In this document: one piece after another, positions 1 through 10,816 of the stretch
How positions within the stretch are numbered: position 1 is the first letter of the stretch
How the letters are laid out: the number at the start of each line of letters is the position of its first letter
Assembly: GCA_029959085.1 (NCBI GenBank)
Contig: JARWIR010000005.1
Span: 5,706,501 to 5,770,500 of the forward strand
Length of the DNA stretch: 64,000 nucleotides
From: Nemophila menziesii
Lineage: Eukaryota; Streptophyta; Magnoliopsida; Boraginales; Hydrophyllaceae
Reading direction: 5' to 3'
Position numbers and translations under genes: made by a program
Notes under the pieces: generated by a model
Databases searched by the model: none
What the model was told of the DNA's origin: nothing
What the model saw: only the letters and a program-made list of their open reading frames with translations

Positions 1-232
1 CTATATTTAGGTCTCACCTTTGAAGCTGTTAACGTCAAAAAAGGCTACCGGATTGAGACGCACCGACTGAGATTGTTGGTAGAAGTATCGCTAGGCTCAA
101 CAATTACCGAGTGAGGTTGTCCGAGATCCTCAACGACTAGTTTTGTTTTGTTCTAAATTCCTGAACGATTAATTTGAATTTGGAAAACCAGTAGGGTTGC
201 CTATAGCGCTCTATAAATCTCATAACAATAGG
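1..232 (+). other. Ty3/gypsy leader/gag relic
   Basis: No intact gene. Positions about 75-140 resemble 14020-14085, which lies just downstream of a gypsy primer-binding site (shared words such as gttggtagaagtat and ctaggctc). This is therefore probably a fragment of the same gypsy leader/gag start, cut by the window edge on the left and by the copia insertion on the right. The last five bases (atagg) are the target duplication of that copia. Confidence 0.45.
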
Positions 233-429
233 TGATAAGCATGAGAAGTCTCACGTGTAATACAAGAGAATAATATCACAGAATTAGTTACATATAGGAC
301 AAAACTTGTGTAACAAACATAGAGGAGAGAATATTATATCTTATCTATATAAACACTATCTGTACTACACTTTTACACAATAAGAAATACAATTTATCTT
401 TTTTACATTTTCTTCTCTTACATTCAATA
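233..429 (+). repeat. 5' LTR of intact copia
   Basis: 197 bp, starting TGATAAGC and ending CATTCAATA, so the terminus is TA rather than the usual CA; the target duplication fixes this end. It contains a TATA-like stretch (tctatataaacac, about 352-364), the likely promoter of the genomic RNA. It matches 4803-4999 at every position I compared. Confidence 0.93.
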
Positions 430-443
430 TGGTATCAAGAGCC
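430..443 (+). other. Primer-binding site (initiator Met-tRNA type)
   Basis: The sequence tggtatcaagagcc begins at the first base after the LTR. It matches the usual plant copia site tggtatcagagc with one extra a, and is the expected minus-strand primer site. Confidence 0.85.
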
Positions 444-546
444 AAAAGAGGAAACACATCTCTATTTTTCTTTTTTCGCCATTAATGGCGTTTTTGAGCT
501 GTGTTATTTTACCTCTGCTCTAAATCGATCCTTATAGCCTTCACTT

Positions 547-3500
547 ATGGCGTCATCTTCCGCTCATTCACCCCATATCACTTCTAGTTCTTCTCTTCCA
601 GCTGGTCTTCTCCTCTTACGTCAAAATTGGGCATCATTGGTTCAAATTAAACTTGATGCTTCTAATTATGTTGTTTGGCGTGCTCAGCTAGAAGCTATTT
701 TAGATGCTCATGGTTATTTACACCATGTTACGGGTTCTCGCCCTACTCCTTCTTCTACCGATTCAACGTTTCCAACATGGTTGATTGAAGATCAACAATT
801 GAAGGTTTCATTGATTTCCTCTATGATTCCTTCAATTTTGTCACAGGTTGTTCGTTTGAAAACTTCAGCTGAGGTCTGGAGTAAATTAGAAGAGATCTTT
901 ATTAGCCAATGCCGTACACATGTTCATCAATTAAAGATGAAGCTGTGTAACATCACCAAAGGAGATCGCAGCATGACTGATTATTTATCTGAGATCCAGG
1001 ATATCTGTGATGGATTAACAACAGCTGCTTCTGCTCTGCCTCTTGAGGATGTTATTATGTATACTCTCAAGGGCCTTCCTATGGAATATAATCAGTTTAA
1101 GTCTAGTATTCGTATCACGAATGCTCAGACATCAACCCTTACATTTCACTCTTTGGGTAGTCTTCTTGTTTCTGAAGAATCGCATATGAAGATGAGTGAT
1201 GTTAGTGAAAATTCATCTTCAGTTCATACTGCGCTATTCACCTCCTCTGTTCCAAATGTGAGTTCTACCTCACCCTCACCTTCGATTCATAACTCTTCTA
1301 CGAATTTCAACTCTAATCAAACTCGAGGTGGTGGTTATAATCAACGTGGACGAGGTCGTGGTCGCAATAATACTCGTGGTAATTTTTCGAATAACTTTGG
1401 TTTTGGTGGTTCTCATAATTCACAAGGTATGAATACCAATTCCTCTTCGTTTACTTGTCAAATTTGTTTGAAATTTGGTCATCTTGCTATTGATTGCTGG
1501 TCTAGGACGGATTTTGTCAAATTTCCGTCTCCTAAAGCTCAGAATAGAATGGCTTTAGCTGCAAATGTTTCTACCTCTGCTCCTTCATTTCAGTCAAATA
1601 ATACTTCATCTTCTAACTATAATCCTGAGATGTGGTATCTAGATTCAGGGGCAAACAGTCATGTTACTAATGATCTTCACCTTCTGCATCATTCTTCACC
1701 TTATAATGGCTCAAACACGGTTTCAGTTGGAAATGGACAAGCCTTGGATATCGCCAACATTGGTCATAGTAAGCTCTCTTCTTCTCATTCATCCTTTGTT
1801 TTAAACTCAATTCTTCATGTACCATCGATTTCCTCCAATTTGCTTTCGATTTCCAAATTCACTGCAGATAATAACTGCACTATTTCCTTCTCTTCTTCAT
1901 CTGTTTGTATTCATGATGCACACACTCATCGTGTTCTTTTTCAGGGCCCATGTAAAGATGGTCTCTATCCACTTTGTTTTGGTGCATCTTCAATTCCATC
2001 AAGTCCTTCTTCATCTAATCTGTGTTGTTTATCTTCCACATCAAATTCATCTTCTGCAAAATTGTGGCATTGTCGCCTTGGTCATCCCTCTATTCAAGTC
2101 TCATCTCCTCTTACTTCTATTTTAAATGTTAAGCTAGATTATTATGGAACCTCTTGTAATTCTTGTGCTGTGTCTAAAGCTCATAAGTTGCCTTTTTCTA
2201 TGTCAAAAACAATCTCTTGTAAGCCTTTTGATTTAGTGCATAGTGATGTTTGGGGTCCATCACCTGTGCTATCTTGTTCTTCTTACAAATACTATGTATT
2301 ATTTATTGATGATTTCAGCAAATTTGTGTGGATTTATCCTCTTAAGTTGAAGTCTGATGTGTGTTCAGTTTATAAAGTGTTTTCTTCCATGATTTTAACT
2401 CAATTCAATACTCACATTAAGACTCTTAGAACTGACAATGGTGGGGAATATTTAAGCCTCCCATTCAAACACTACCTTCAACTTTGTGGCACCATACATC
2501 AAACTAGTTGTCCACACACCCCTGAACAAAATGGGGTTGCAGAGAGAAAACACAGACATTTAATTGAGACAACATTATCACTTCTTTCTCACTGCTCTAT
2601 GCCAACTAAGTATTGGCTTGAGGCTTTATCTACTGCCAATTACCTTATAAACATTTTACCTACACCTACATTATCAAACTCTACACCTTTTACCAAATTA
2701 TATACCACCCCACCTACATATACTCATCTTAGAATTTTTGGTTGTCTTTGTTATCCCTGGCTTAAGCCTTATTCTTCCCATAAATTGGCTCCCAAATCAC
2801 AACCTTGTGTGTTTCTTGGTTATTGCAATTTTTCCAAAGGATATAAATGTTTGTCTCTAAGTTCAAATAAGATTTTTATTTCTAGACATGTTCAGTTTGA
2901 TGAAACAGTCTTTCCTTTTCAAAATAAGTCCCTCTCTTCTACCTCAGTTTTACATTCTTCTCCCTCTTTATTTGTGGACTTATTTGATTGTTCCATTAAC
3001 CCTTCAGTAATCTCCCCTATTCAAACTAACTCTATTCCTCCCTTCATTGAATCACCTCCTGAGCAATCATCACCAAATTCACAAACTTCTTCACCTTCTT
3101 CAACACACACTCTATCTAATAACTCTAATTCTTCAGTCCCATTAAATGATCCTTCTTCACCACCTGTGTCTAGACCCAAACACTCTATGGTGACTCGTTT
3201 TCAGACTGGGTCTTTGCGCCCTTCTTATAAGTGTCAATCCTTAGTACTAAATTCTTCTATCACTGAACCTTCTTCTTATAAAGAAGCTTCTAAAGATCAA
3301 TGTTGGATGATAGCTATGGCTGAAGAATTTCGAGCTTTACAAAGTCAGAACACGTGGACTTTAGTTCCTCCACCTCATGGTCGTGTTCCTATTACTTGTA
3401 AATGGGTGTTTAAATTAAAGCGTAATGCAGATGGTTCTATAGCTCGCTATAAAGCTAGACTTGTTGCTCGAGGTTTTTTACAGGAATATGGGTTAGATTA

Positions 3501-4830
3501 TACAGAGACTTTTAGTCCTGTGGTTAAACACCAAACAATACGAGTTATTCTTGCTCTTGCTGCTTCTTATAATTGGGATATTAAACAACTAGACGTTTCT
3601 AATGCGTTTTTACATGGTCACCTTAATGAAGATGTTTATATGGTGCAACCAACTGGTTTTGTTGATCAGGATAATCCAAATTTTGTATGTAAGTTAAATA
3701 GATCCCTCTATGGTTTGAAACAAGCTCCAAGAGCTTGGTATGAATTACTCGCTTCCTTTCTTCTGCAGCAAGGTTTTGTAATCAGCTCAGCTGATTCTTC
3801 AATGTTTATTCGTGGATCACAAAATTGTTTAACCATCGTCCTTGTTTATGTAGACGATATTTTGATTACTGGTGCAGATAAATCAGCAATTAGTTCTATT
3901 ATATCTTCACTTAAATCTAGATTTCAGATGAAAGACTTGGGCTCTCTTTCATATTTTTTGGGTTTGGAGGTTATTAAATCTACTTCAGGCTTGGTTATTA
4001 CTCAAGCTAATTATGCTCGAACTTTGTTACATCGCGCAGGAATGAGTGATTGTCGTGCCTCTCCTCTTCCAACATTAAATAAATACTCTATTATTTCTGA
4101 TCATGGAGCACAACCATATGAAGATCCTACTTTTTTTCGCAGTTTAATTGGTGGTTTACAATATCTTACAATTTCTAGGCCGGATATTGCATTTGCTGTT
4201 AATCACTTGTGTCAAGCTATGCATCATCCTACCAATTCAGATTATGAGGCTCTCAAGAAACTCTTGCGTTATATTAAAGGTTCAATTCATTATGGTTTAT
4301 CTTACTCTGCCTCTACTACTCATTTAAAAGCCTTTTCCGATTCGGATTGGGCTAGTGATCTTAGAGATAGGCGCTCCACAACAGGATACTGTATATTTTT
4401 GGGTTCCAATCTTGTTTCTTGGGGCTCAAAGAAACAAACTACTGTATCCAGATCTTCTACTGAAGCCGAGTATAGGGCTATGGCGTATGTTTCTGCCGAA
4501 ATTAAATGGTTCACTTATTTACTTAAGGATCTGCATCTTGATGTTTTTACTCCCTCTCTAGCCTGTGATAATATCTCTGCACTTGCCTTAGCTACCAATC
4601 CCGTATTTCATACTCGTACTAGACATATTGATGTAGATGTTCATTTTGTTCGTGAGCAAGTTAAATCTAAGCTGCTCTCTCTTCTTCATGTTCCCTCTCA
4701 TTTACAGGTTGCTGATATATTTACTAAAGGTCTATCTTCATCTGTTTTTACTTCCTTGTTGTCCAAGCTTCCATTGCTTAACATGATCAGCTTGAGGGGG
4801 GATGATAAGCATGAGAAGTCTCACGTGTAA
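547..4830 (+). CDS. Copia gag-pol polyprotein, complete
   Basis: 1427 residues in one frame. Order: gag with the N-terminal NYVVWRAQLEA segment; a CCHC zinc knuckle at residues about 304-317; aspartic protease with DSG at about 366-368; GAG-pre-integrase (LWHCRLGHPS); integrase with the catalytic triad at about D567, D630 and E666 (35 residues between the last two, the canonical D,D35E spacing); reverse transcriptase with YVDD at about 1101-1104; RNase H with DSDWASD near 1265. No stop or frameshift interrupts it. The last nine codons run into the 3' LTR, so the LTR supplies the C-terminus and stop. The first in-frame ATG lies 117 bp after the LTR. All catalytic motifs I can see are intact. 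Confidence 0.96.
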   Translation: MASSSAHSPHITSSSSLPAGLLLLRQNWASLVQIKLDASNYVVWRAQLEAILDAHGYLHHVTGSRPTPSSTDSTFPTWLIEDQQLKVSLISSMIPSILSQVVRLKTSAEVWSKLEEIFISQCRTHVHQLKMKLCNITKGDRSMTDYLSEIQDICDGLTTAASALPLEDVIMYTLKGLPMEYNQFKSSIRITNAQTSTLTFHSLGSLLVSEESHMKMSDVSENSSSVHTALFTSSVPNVSSTSPSPSIHNSSTNFNSNQTRGGGYNQRGRGRGRNNTRGNFSNNFGFGGSHNSQGMNTNSSSFTCQICLKFGHLAIDCWSRTDFVKFPSPKAQNRMALAANVSTSAPSFQSNNTSSSNYNPEMWYLDSGANSHVTNDLHLLHHSSPYNGSNTVSVGNGQALDIANIGHSKLSSSHSSFVLNSILHVPSISSNLLSISKFTADNNCTISFSSSSVCIHDAHTHRVLFQGPCKDGLYPLCFGASSIPSSPSSSNLCCLSSTSNSSSAKLWHCRLGHPSIQVSSPLTSILNVKLDYYGTSCNSCAVSKAHKLPFSMSKTISCKPFDLVHSDVWGPSPVLSCSSYKYYVLFIDDFSKFVWIYPLKLKSDVCSVYKVFSSMILTQFNTHIKTLRTDNGGEYLSLPFKHYLQLCGTIHQTSCPHTPEQNGVAERKHRHLIETTLSLLSHCSMPTKYWLEALSTANYLINILPTPTLSNSTPFTKLYTTPPTYTHLRIFGCLCYPWLKPYSSHKLAPKSQPCVFLGYCNFSKGYKCLSLSSNKIFISRHVQFDETVFPFQNKSLSSTSVLHSSPSLFVDLFDCSINPSVISPIQTNSIPPFIESPPEQSSPNSQTSSPSSTHTLSNNSNSSVPLNDPSSPPVSRPKHSMVTRFQTGSLRPSYKCQSLVLNSSITEPSSYKEASKDQCWMIAMAEEFRALQSQNTWTLVPPPHGRVPITCKWVFKLKRNADGSIARYKARLVARGFLQEYGLDYTETFSPVVKHQTIRVILALAASYNWDIKQLDVSNAFLHGHLNEDVYMVQPTGFVDQDNPNFVCKLNRSLYGLKQAPRAWYELLASFLLQQGFVISSADSSMFIRGSQNCLTIVLVYVDDILITGADKSAISSIISSLKSRFQMKDLGSLSYFLGLEVIKSTSGLVITQANYARTLLHRAGMSDCRASPLPTLNKYSIISDHGAQPYEDPTFFRSLIGGLQYLTISRPDIAFAVNHLCQAMHHPTNSDYEALKKLLRYIKGSIHYGLSYSASTTHLKAFSDSDWASDLRDRRSTTGYCIFLGSNLVSWGSKKQTTVSRSSTEAEYRAMAYVSAEIKWFTYLLKDLHLDVFTPSLACDNISALALATNPVFHTRTRHIDVDVHFVREQVKSKLLSLLHVPSHLQVADIFTKGLSSSVFTSLLSKLPLLNMISLRGDDKHEKSHV
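4794..4802 (+). other. Polypurine tract of intact copia
   Basis: Purine run gagggggga immediately before the 3' LTR, inside the polyprotein frame. It is the expected plus-strand primer for reverse transcription. Confidence 0.85.
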
Positions 4831-4999
4831 TACAAGAGAATAATATCACAGAATTAGTTACATATAGGACAAAACTTGTGTAACAAACATAGAGGAGAGA
4901 ATATTATATCTTATCTATATAAACACTATCTGTACTACACTTTTACACAATAAGAAATACAATTTATCTTTTTTACATTTTCTTCTCTTACATTCAATA
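4803..4999 (+). repeat. 3' LTR of intact copia
   Basis: 197 bp, identical on reading to 233-429, followed by atagg, the second copy of the target duplication. It contains the polyprotein stop codon at 4828-4830. Confidence 0.93.
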
Positions 5000-5510
5000 A
5001 TAGGATTTTACATTCTGTAAATTCAAAAATTTTAAGCGGCCCTCTATAATTTTCATAAGGCTAAAACTATCCACTCATCGAAAAATGGAATCTTAATCCT
5101 CTCATCAAAGACAACTTAAACATAATGGTGGCGAAGTTCATGAAGGAATTAATAGATAGAGAAGAGAAGAGAGAATATGGTTTATATATCATTTTGTTTT
5201 AATGTATTACAATGAGCTAGGTTATATAGAGTGCAAAGCACACAATTCGTGCTTGTATTACATACACAATGCTTACATATAATATAACAGATTTTGTTAT
5301 CTAAGTTTGTCATCTAGTGTAACTCATACAAGTACTACTCTAGTGTACATGAGGTGTACTAATCCTCATGTAGAATCGCCTTGATATGTATCTTATCAAG
5401 AATCACATTTGGAATACTCTTAAGATTTCCGGTTTTTGCATTGTTACGCTTCAGGTGCGTTTCTAAAGTTTGGTTCAATATAATCAATACTCCTAGATTT
5501 ATTGATATGC
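5000..5510 (-). other. Antisense LTR-like sequence, no intact gene
   Basis: On the minus strand 5130-5350 looks like a copia-type LTR: it starts tgtacactag, has a ctatataacc TATA-like box and a pyrimidine-rich end near 5150-5170. I see no partner LTR. A short minus-strand open stretch at 5359-5510 is not recognisable and runs into the hAT element, so it is not called as a gene. Confidence 0.3.
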
Positions 5511-5971
5511 AGGGGCGGAGCCAGGAATTTTCGTAAGGGGGGGCCAAGGGGGTTCGGGGGCAACGCCCCCGGAAAAAAAATTTCCGCTAATATTTGCACT
5601 ATAAGTCTAAATATCATACAAAAATCGTAAAATAGGTCCCTATATTAGGAAAAATTGCTCTAAAGGTCCCTATATTGTATAAATATTACAATATAAGTCT
5701 CGATATTGATTTTTCTAATTAATTTTGTTATAAATTTCTTTTTTTAATATAAAATAACATATATTTTGTTATAAAAAATAGAAAAAATCTTATAAATAAA
5801 ATAATTTAAAGTTTAATAAAATAAACTTTTAAAAGTTAGGGAGGGCCAAATAAAAATTTCTTAATAATTTAGGGGTTATTTACTTATAATTTTTTTTTTT
5901 TTGATATAGTTATAATTTTTTTTTTTCAAAAAATCAGGAGGGGCCATGGGGTACACATACCTCCGCCCCTG
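5511..5971. mobile_element. Non-autonomous hAT element (MITE)
   Basis: About 461 bp with terminal inverted repeats CAGGGGCGGAG and CTCCGCCCCTG, flanked by an exact 8-bp target duplication ttgatatg (5503-5510 and 5972-5979). The ends and duplication length are those of the hAT superfamily. The interior is AT-rich with no transposase, so it must be moved in trans. The left subterminal region is unusually G-rich (5537-5572). Confidence 0.92.
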
Positions 5972-6219
5972 TTGATATGTATCTCAAACTTAGTTTGAGC
6001 AGATATGATATATTTCTTAAATATGGCCCAGAGAATCTTAATCTTGATTTTCGTTCTCCTTCTCATTTTGATTCTCTTTTCATACGTGGTTATGAAACAC
6101 TTAAGTTAAGTATATAGAGAGCCCGAGCCCGAGCTTCAGTAACGATCCTGTAGAAAAGCCTGGAAATGGAAAGTAAAATCAAAGGCAAGTCAGTTATAAG
6201 TTATAACACATAGACAACT
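5972..6219. other. Unassigned spacer between hAT and second copia
   Basis: No recognisable gene. On the minus strand it could be continuous with 5361-5502 once the hAT element is discounted, but no known protein emerges. It ends with caact, the target duplication of the next copia. Confidence 0.4.
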
Positions 6220-6558
6220 TCTTGGAATATAGCAACCAAAGTCGAGAAGAAAGAATTGGACGCAATAGTAGTACAGGGACTAAAATGCAAATAATGCATA
6301 GTTAGTATAGTTAGCTTGAACTCCAAGTATAGCTTAGCTGTAATTAGTTAGGATGCTTAGATTAGTTACAACAATAAAGTCAAAGATGCTTCTTAGACTA
6401 GAATCAAGTGTATAAATACATAAACACATTGTATAATCAATAACTGAAATAAGCTACTCGTTTTATTCTCTCTTCTTCTTCTTCACTTCCTTTCTCTGTT
6501 CCTCTGCAACTCTAAGCTTTCATCAATGGCTCCTTTTATAACTTCATCAAATTTAACA
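6220..6558 (+). repeat. 5' LTR of defective copia
   Basis: 339 bp, starting TCTTGGAATA and ending TTTAACA. The 5' terminus is TC instead of the usual TG; the target duplication supports this boundary. It has a TATA-like motif (tgtataaatacata, about 6410-6423) and a CT-rich stretch after it. Confidence 0.9.
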
Positions 6559-6572
6559 TGGTATCAGAGGTA
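6559..6572 (+). other. Primer-binding site of defective copia
   Basis: tggtatcagaggta begins at the base after the LTR and matches the standard plant copia initiator Met-tRNA site for its first eleven bases. Confidence 0.88.
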
Positions 6573-6639
6573 GAATCTTCCGCATAGCTACTCGATCTCT
6601 AATCTTCTTCTCTTTCTTCATTCTATCCTTTTCTCTGCC

Positions 6640-9600
6640 ATGGCGCAACCTACTTCAATCACTGAAGACTTCTCAAGCCCCTACTACCTCCATCCAAGTG
6701 AGAACACCGGAGCATCACTTGTTTCCGATGCTTTAACCGGTGATAACTACTTAGCTTGGTCAAGAGCCATTGAAATATCCTTAGCTGTCAAAAATAAGCT
6801 CGGATTTATCAATGGCGATATAACTCAGCCATCTCTCACCGATCTTCATCTTTTCACTGCGTGGAACAGAGCCAATAACTTAGTTCTATCATGGCTGCTT
6901 AACTCCATTTCAAAAGAAATTCGAAGTAGCTTACTCTATGTAAACTCGGCTTATGAGCTCTACAATGAAATTAAGACTCGATTCTGCAAAACTAATGGAA
7001 CTCGCATCTTTCAGCTTGAAAAATCATTGAGCTCAATTGCGCAAAACACAAGCTCAATCTCTGAATATTTCAGTAAATTCAAAGCTATTTGGGATGAATA
7101 TTCTCACTCTCGTCCTATACCGGTATGTTCTTGTGGTTTCATGAATCAATGCTCTTGCAAAATTTTTGATTCTCTAATTGAACGACAACAAGCTGATTTC
7201 GTTATGAAGTTTCTCCTTGGCTTAAATGATTCATATTCGGTTGTTCGAAGTCAAATCTTACTTATGGATCCATTACCTAACATCAATTCTGTGTTTGCAA
7301 TGTTAATTCAAGAGGAATCTCATCAAACTATCTCCCATTCTATTGAAACTTCAGCTTCACAAGCTTTTGCTGTTCGAAATCAATCACGACCTTCATATTT
7401 TTCTGAGAGAAAAAGAGTTTTGTGCACTCATTGTGGTTACACAGGACATTCAATTGATAAATGTTTTCAGCTCCATGGTTATCCTCCTGGTTGGACTGGT
7501 CCTAAGGGAAAGAGAAGCAATAATAATCAAGCTAAAGCACACAATGTAACCTCAGCTGAAGATCATGCTCTTGACACAAAAACTCAGCACACTCATACTC
7601 ATGACTTCACCCCTGCTGAAGTTGAAAAACTCATGGCTCTTGTTCACAATTCTTCTCCTCATAATGCAGCTGTTCATCATGTTTCAACACAAGAAGGTAA
7701 CAATCTTACTTCAACTTGGATACTTGATACAGGTGCTACAGATCATTTGATATATTCAATCTCTTTATATACAAGTAATATAAGATTTGACAACACAATT
7801 ATAACCTTACCTAATGGAGAAACTGTTAAATCCACTCACAAAGGAGATATTAGATTGAATAATGATATAATGCTACAAGATGTACTGTGTGTTCCTCATT
7901 TTAAGTACAATCTTCTATCAATTTCCAAACTCACTAATAATTCTTCTATTTCTGTGGTATTTCTTCCTTCTCATTGTGAATTGCAGGCTCTCCACACCAA
8001 GAAGATGATTGGGACTGCATTTGAGAGACAAGGCCTTTACTACTACACATCTTCAACACCTCAGCCTACCTCTTTTTTAGCTTCTTCAAATAATTTTGAC
8101 TTGTGGCACTCAAGGCTTGGACATCCTTCCAATGCTAAGTTACGAGCTCTTCAAACTATTGACTCTTCTATCTCTTTTCTATCCTGTAACATTTGTGATA
8201 TTTGTCACTTTGCAAAACAAAAACGTTTAGTTTTTCCATTATCTTCATCTACTAGCTCATGTTGTTTTGAACTTATACATTGTGACATTTGGGGTCCCTT
8301 TAGAGAAATATCTCATTCTGGGCATAAGTACTTTCTAACCATAGTTGATGACTTCTCTAGATGCACTTGGACCTATCTAATGTCTTCAAAATCTGAAGTA
8401 AACACTCATCTCACTTCATTTTACAACATGATCCTAACTCATTTCAAAACAAAAATACAAATACTTAGATCAGATAATGGACAAGAATTCTTGATGCCCT
8501 CTTTTTACTCTTCTCTTGGCATTATTCATCAACTTAGTTGTGTAGAAACCCCACAACAAAACGGTTTGGTAGAAAGAAAACACCAAAATCTTTTATCCAC
8601 TGCTAGAGCATTAATGTTCCAATCAAAAATGCCTTTAAAATACTGGTCTGAGGCTATTCTTACAGCTGTTCACATCATTAATAGACTCCCCACCCCACTT
8701 CTCAAAAATCTCTCTCCTTATCACATTTTATACAATAAACCACCTAAGCTTAACCATCTTCGAGTCTTTGGGTCCTTATGTTTTGCATCTACACTCACAA
8801 ATGGTAGATCAAAATTTGATCACAGGGCTATTAAATGTGTTTTCCTCAGTTATCCTCCTTGAACTAAAGGCTATAAACTCTTAAATTTATCATCAAACAC
8901 AATCATCATTTCAAGAAATGTGATATTTCATGAGCATATTTTTCCCTTTGCTCAAATCAATACACCATCTATGCCTCACTCCTTCATGTTTCCTCCCTCA
9001 GTTCAAACATTTCCACTCACTCACCCCTCTCAAAATTCATCTATACCTATTCAAACTCCCTCACCATCATCCACACAGCCTATACCTAACACTCAACACT
9101 CAATATCTCAGCCTCCACCAAGAACAACCTGACAAAGACAACCTCCCTCCTACCTCAAAGACTACATCACTTCACTCTCTCTATGCAATTCTCAATCACT
9201 TCAAGGACAGGAGAGCCCTCTCACAAAAGGTATTCTCTATCCACTTGAAGATTTTTTAGGCTCTAATCAGTTGTCTTCTAGCTATAAGTCTTTTATTGCT
9301 GCTATAAGTGTTTTACATGAACCTAAATCTTTCAAACAAGCTTCCACATCCTCTGAATGGATGAATGCTATACATCAAGAACTTAAAGCTTTACTAGATA
9401 ACAACACATGGACCATAGTTCCTTCAAGCTCAGCTATGTATCCTATTGGTTGTAAGTGGGTTTTTAAGCTCAAATATAAGGCTGATGGTTCACTTGAGAG
9501 ATACAAAGCAAGGCTTGTAGCTAAAGGCTACAATCAACAAGAAGGTCTTGATTTTTTTGACACTTTTTCACCTGTTGCAAAAGTTGTTTCTATTAGAATT

Positions 9601-10816
9601 CTTGTTGCTCTTGCTTCTATCAAAGGCTGGCACTTACATCAATTAGATGTTAATAATGCCTTCTTACATGGTGATCTATATGAAGATGTTTATATGACAA
9701 TACCTCCTGGTTTAGATACACCTCCTAACACAGTTTGCAAGTTGAATAAAAGTCTTTATGGACTCAAACAAGCTTCAAGACAGTGATGATATAATCATAG
9801 ATAGTGATTCAATGGAAGAAGTAACTAAGCTTAAACTCTACTTACACTCTGCATTCACTATTAAAGACTTAGGTCTTCTAAAGTTCTTCTTAGGTATTGA
9901 AGTTGCAAGGTCTTCCAAAGGAATCTCTTTATGCCAGAGGAAATTTGCACTTGATATATTAGAAGAGTGTGGTGTTTCTGCTGCTAAACCGGTTTCATTT
10001 CCAATGGAATCTACATTAAAACTTCAAAATGATGAAGATGATCTACTTGAAAATCCCACTTCTTATAGAAGATTGGTGGGAAGATTGCTTTACTTAACAA
10101 TAACAAGACCAGACATTACTTTCTCTGTTAACTGCTTAAGTCAATTTTTGTCTAAACCTTCCAAGTCTCATTGGAATGCAGCTCAAAGGGTGTTAAGATA
10201 TATCAAAATGACACCTGGTCAAGGTGTCTTTTATTCATCAAGCTCGGAAATCAAACTCAAAGGCTTTTGTGATAGTGACTGGGCAGGGTGTCTTGATACA
10301 AGAAGAAGCATCACCGGGTTTTGTGTTTTCTTAGGTGATTCTCTCATCTCTTGGAAGAGCAAGAAGCAGTCTACAATCAGCAAATCCTCAGCTGAAGCTG
10401 AGTATAGAGCCCTCGCTGCTATAACTTGTGAAATTCAATGGCTTGTTTATGCATTGAAAGACTATAATTTTGTTCATCGTTTTCCTGCTCTAATTTTTTC
10501 AGACAGTAAATCGGCTATTGCCATGTCTACAAATCTGGTTCAACATGAAAGAACTAAACATATTGACATTGATTGTAAAATTACACGTGAGAAGATAGCT
10601 TCAGGAGTTATAAAATTCTTCTATATTCCATCAAGGCTTCAACTTGCGGATATATTTACTAAGCCACTTGGATTATTACAATTTAATCATATTCTATCCA
10701 AGTTGAACATTATTAACATCCATGTTCCACTTGTGGGGGACTCTTGGAATATAGCAACCAAAGTCGAGAAGAAAGAATTGGACGCAATAGTAGTACAGGG
10801 ACTAAAATGCAAATAA
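6640..10816 (+). pseudogene. Copia gag-pol polyprotein, broken
   Basis: The first 740 codons (6640-8859) hold gag (SPYYLHPSENTGASL start; zinc knuckle CTHCGYTGHSIDKC), protease (LDTGATDH), GAG-pre-integrase and integrase (HCDIWGP, RSDNGQE, ETPQQNGLVERKH). A TGA at 8860-8862 interrupts the end of integrase, and a second TGA at 9130-9132 the linker; the frame is otherwise open from 6640 to about 9780. Near 9780 the frame changes and the segment between the YGLKQAS motif and the DD of the reverse-transcriptase active site is missing, so an internal deletion removed catalytic residues and shifted the frame. RNase H follows in frame 2 (DSDWAGC; KSSAEAEYRA) up to 10816. No active reverse transcriptase can be made. 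Confidence 0.93.

Larger units (their letters stand above)
233..4999 (+). mobile_element. Intact Ty1/copia LTR retrotransposon
   Basis: Complete element of 4767 bp. Two 197-bp LTRs read as identical, flanked by the 5-bp target duplication atagg (228-232 and 5000-5004). A Met-tRNA-type primer-binding site directly follows the 5' LTR, and a polypurine tract directly precedes the 3' LTR. One uninterrupted 1427-codon reading frame lies between them and carries gag, protease, integrase, reverse transcriptase and RNase H in copia order. Short LTRs and the gag style suggest the Ale/Retrofit lineage (inference). Identical LTRs and an open frame point to a very recent insertion that may still be autonomous. 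Confidence 0.96.
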
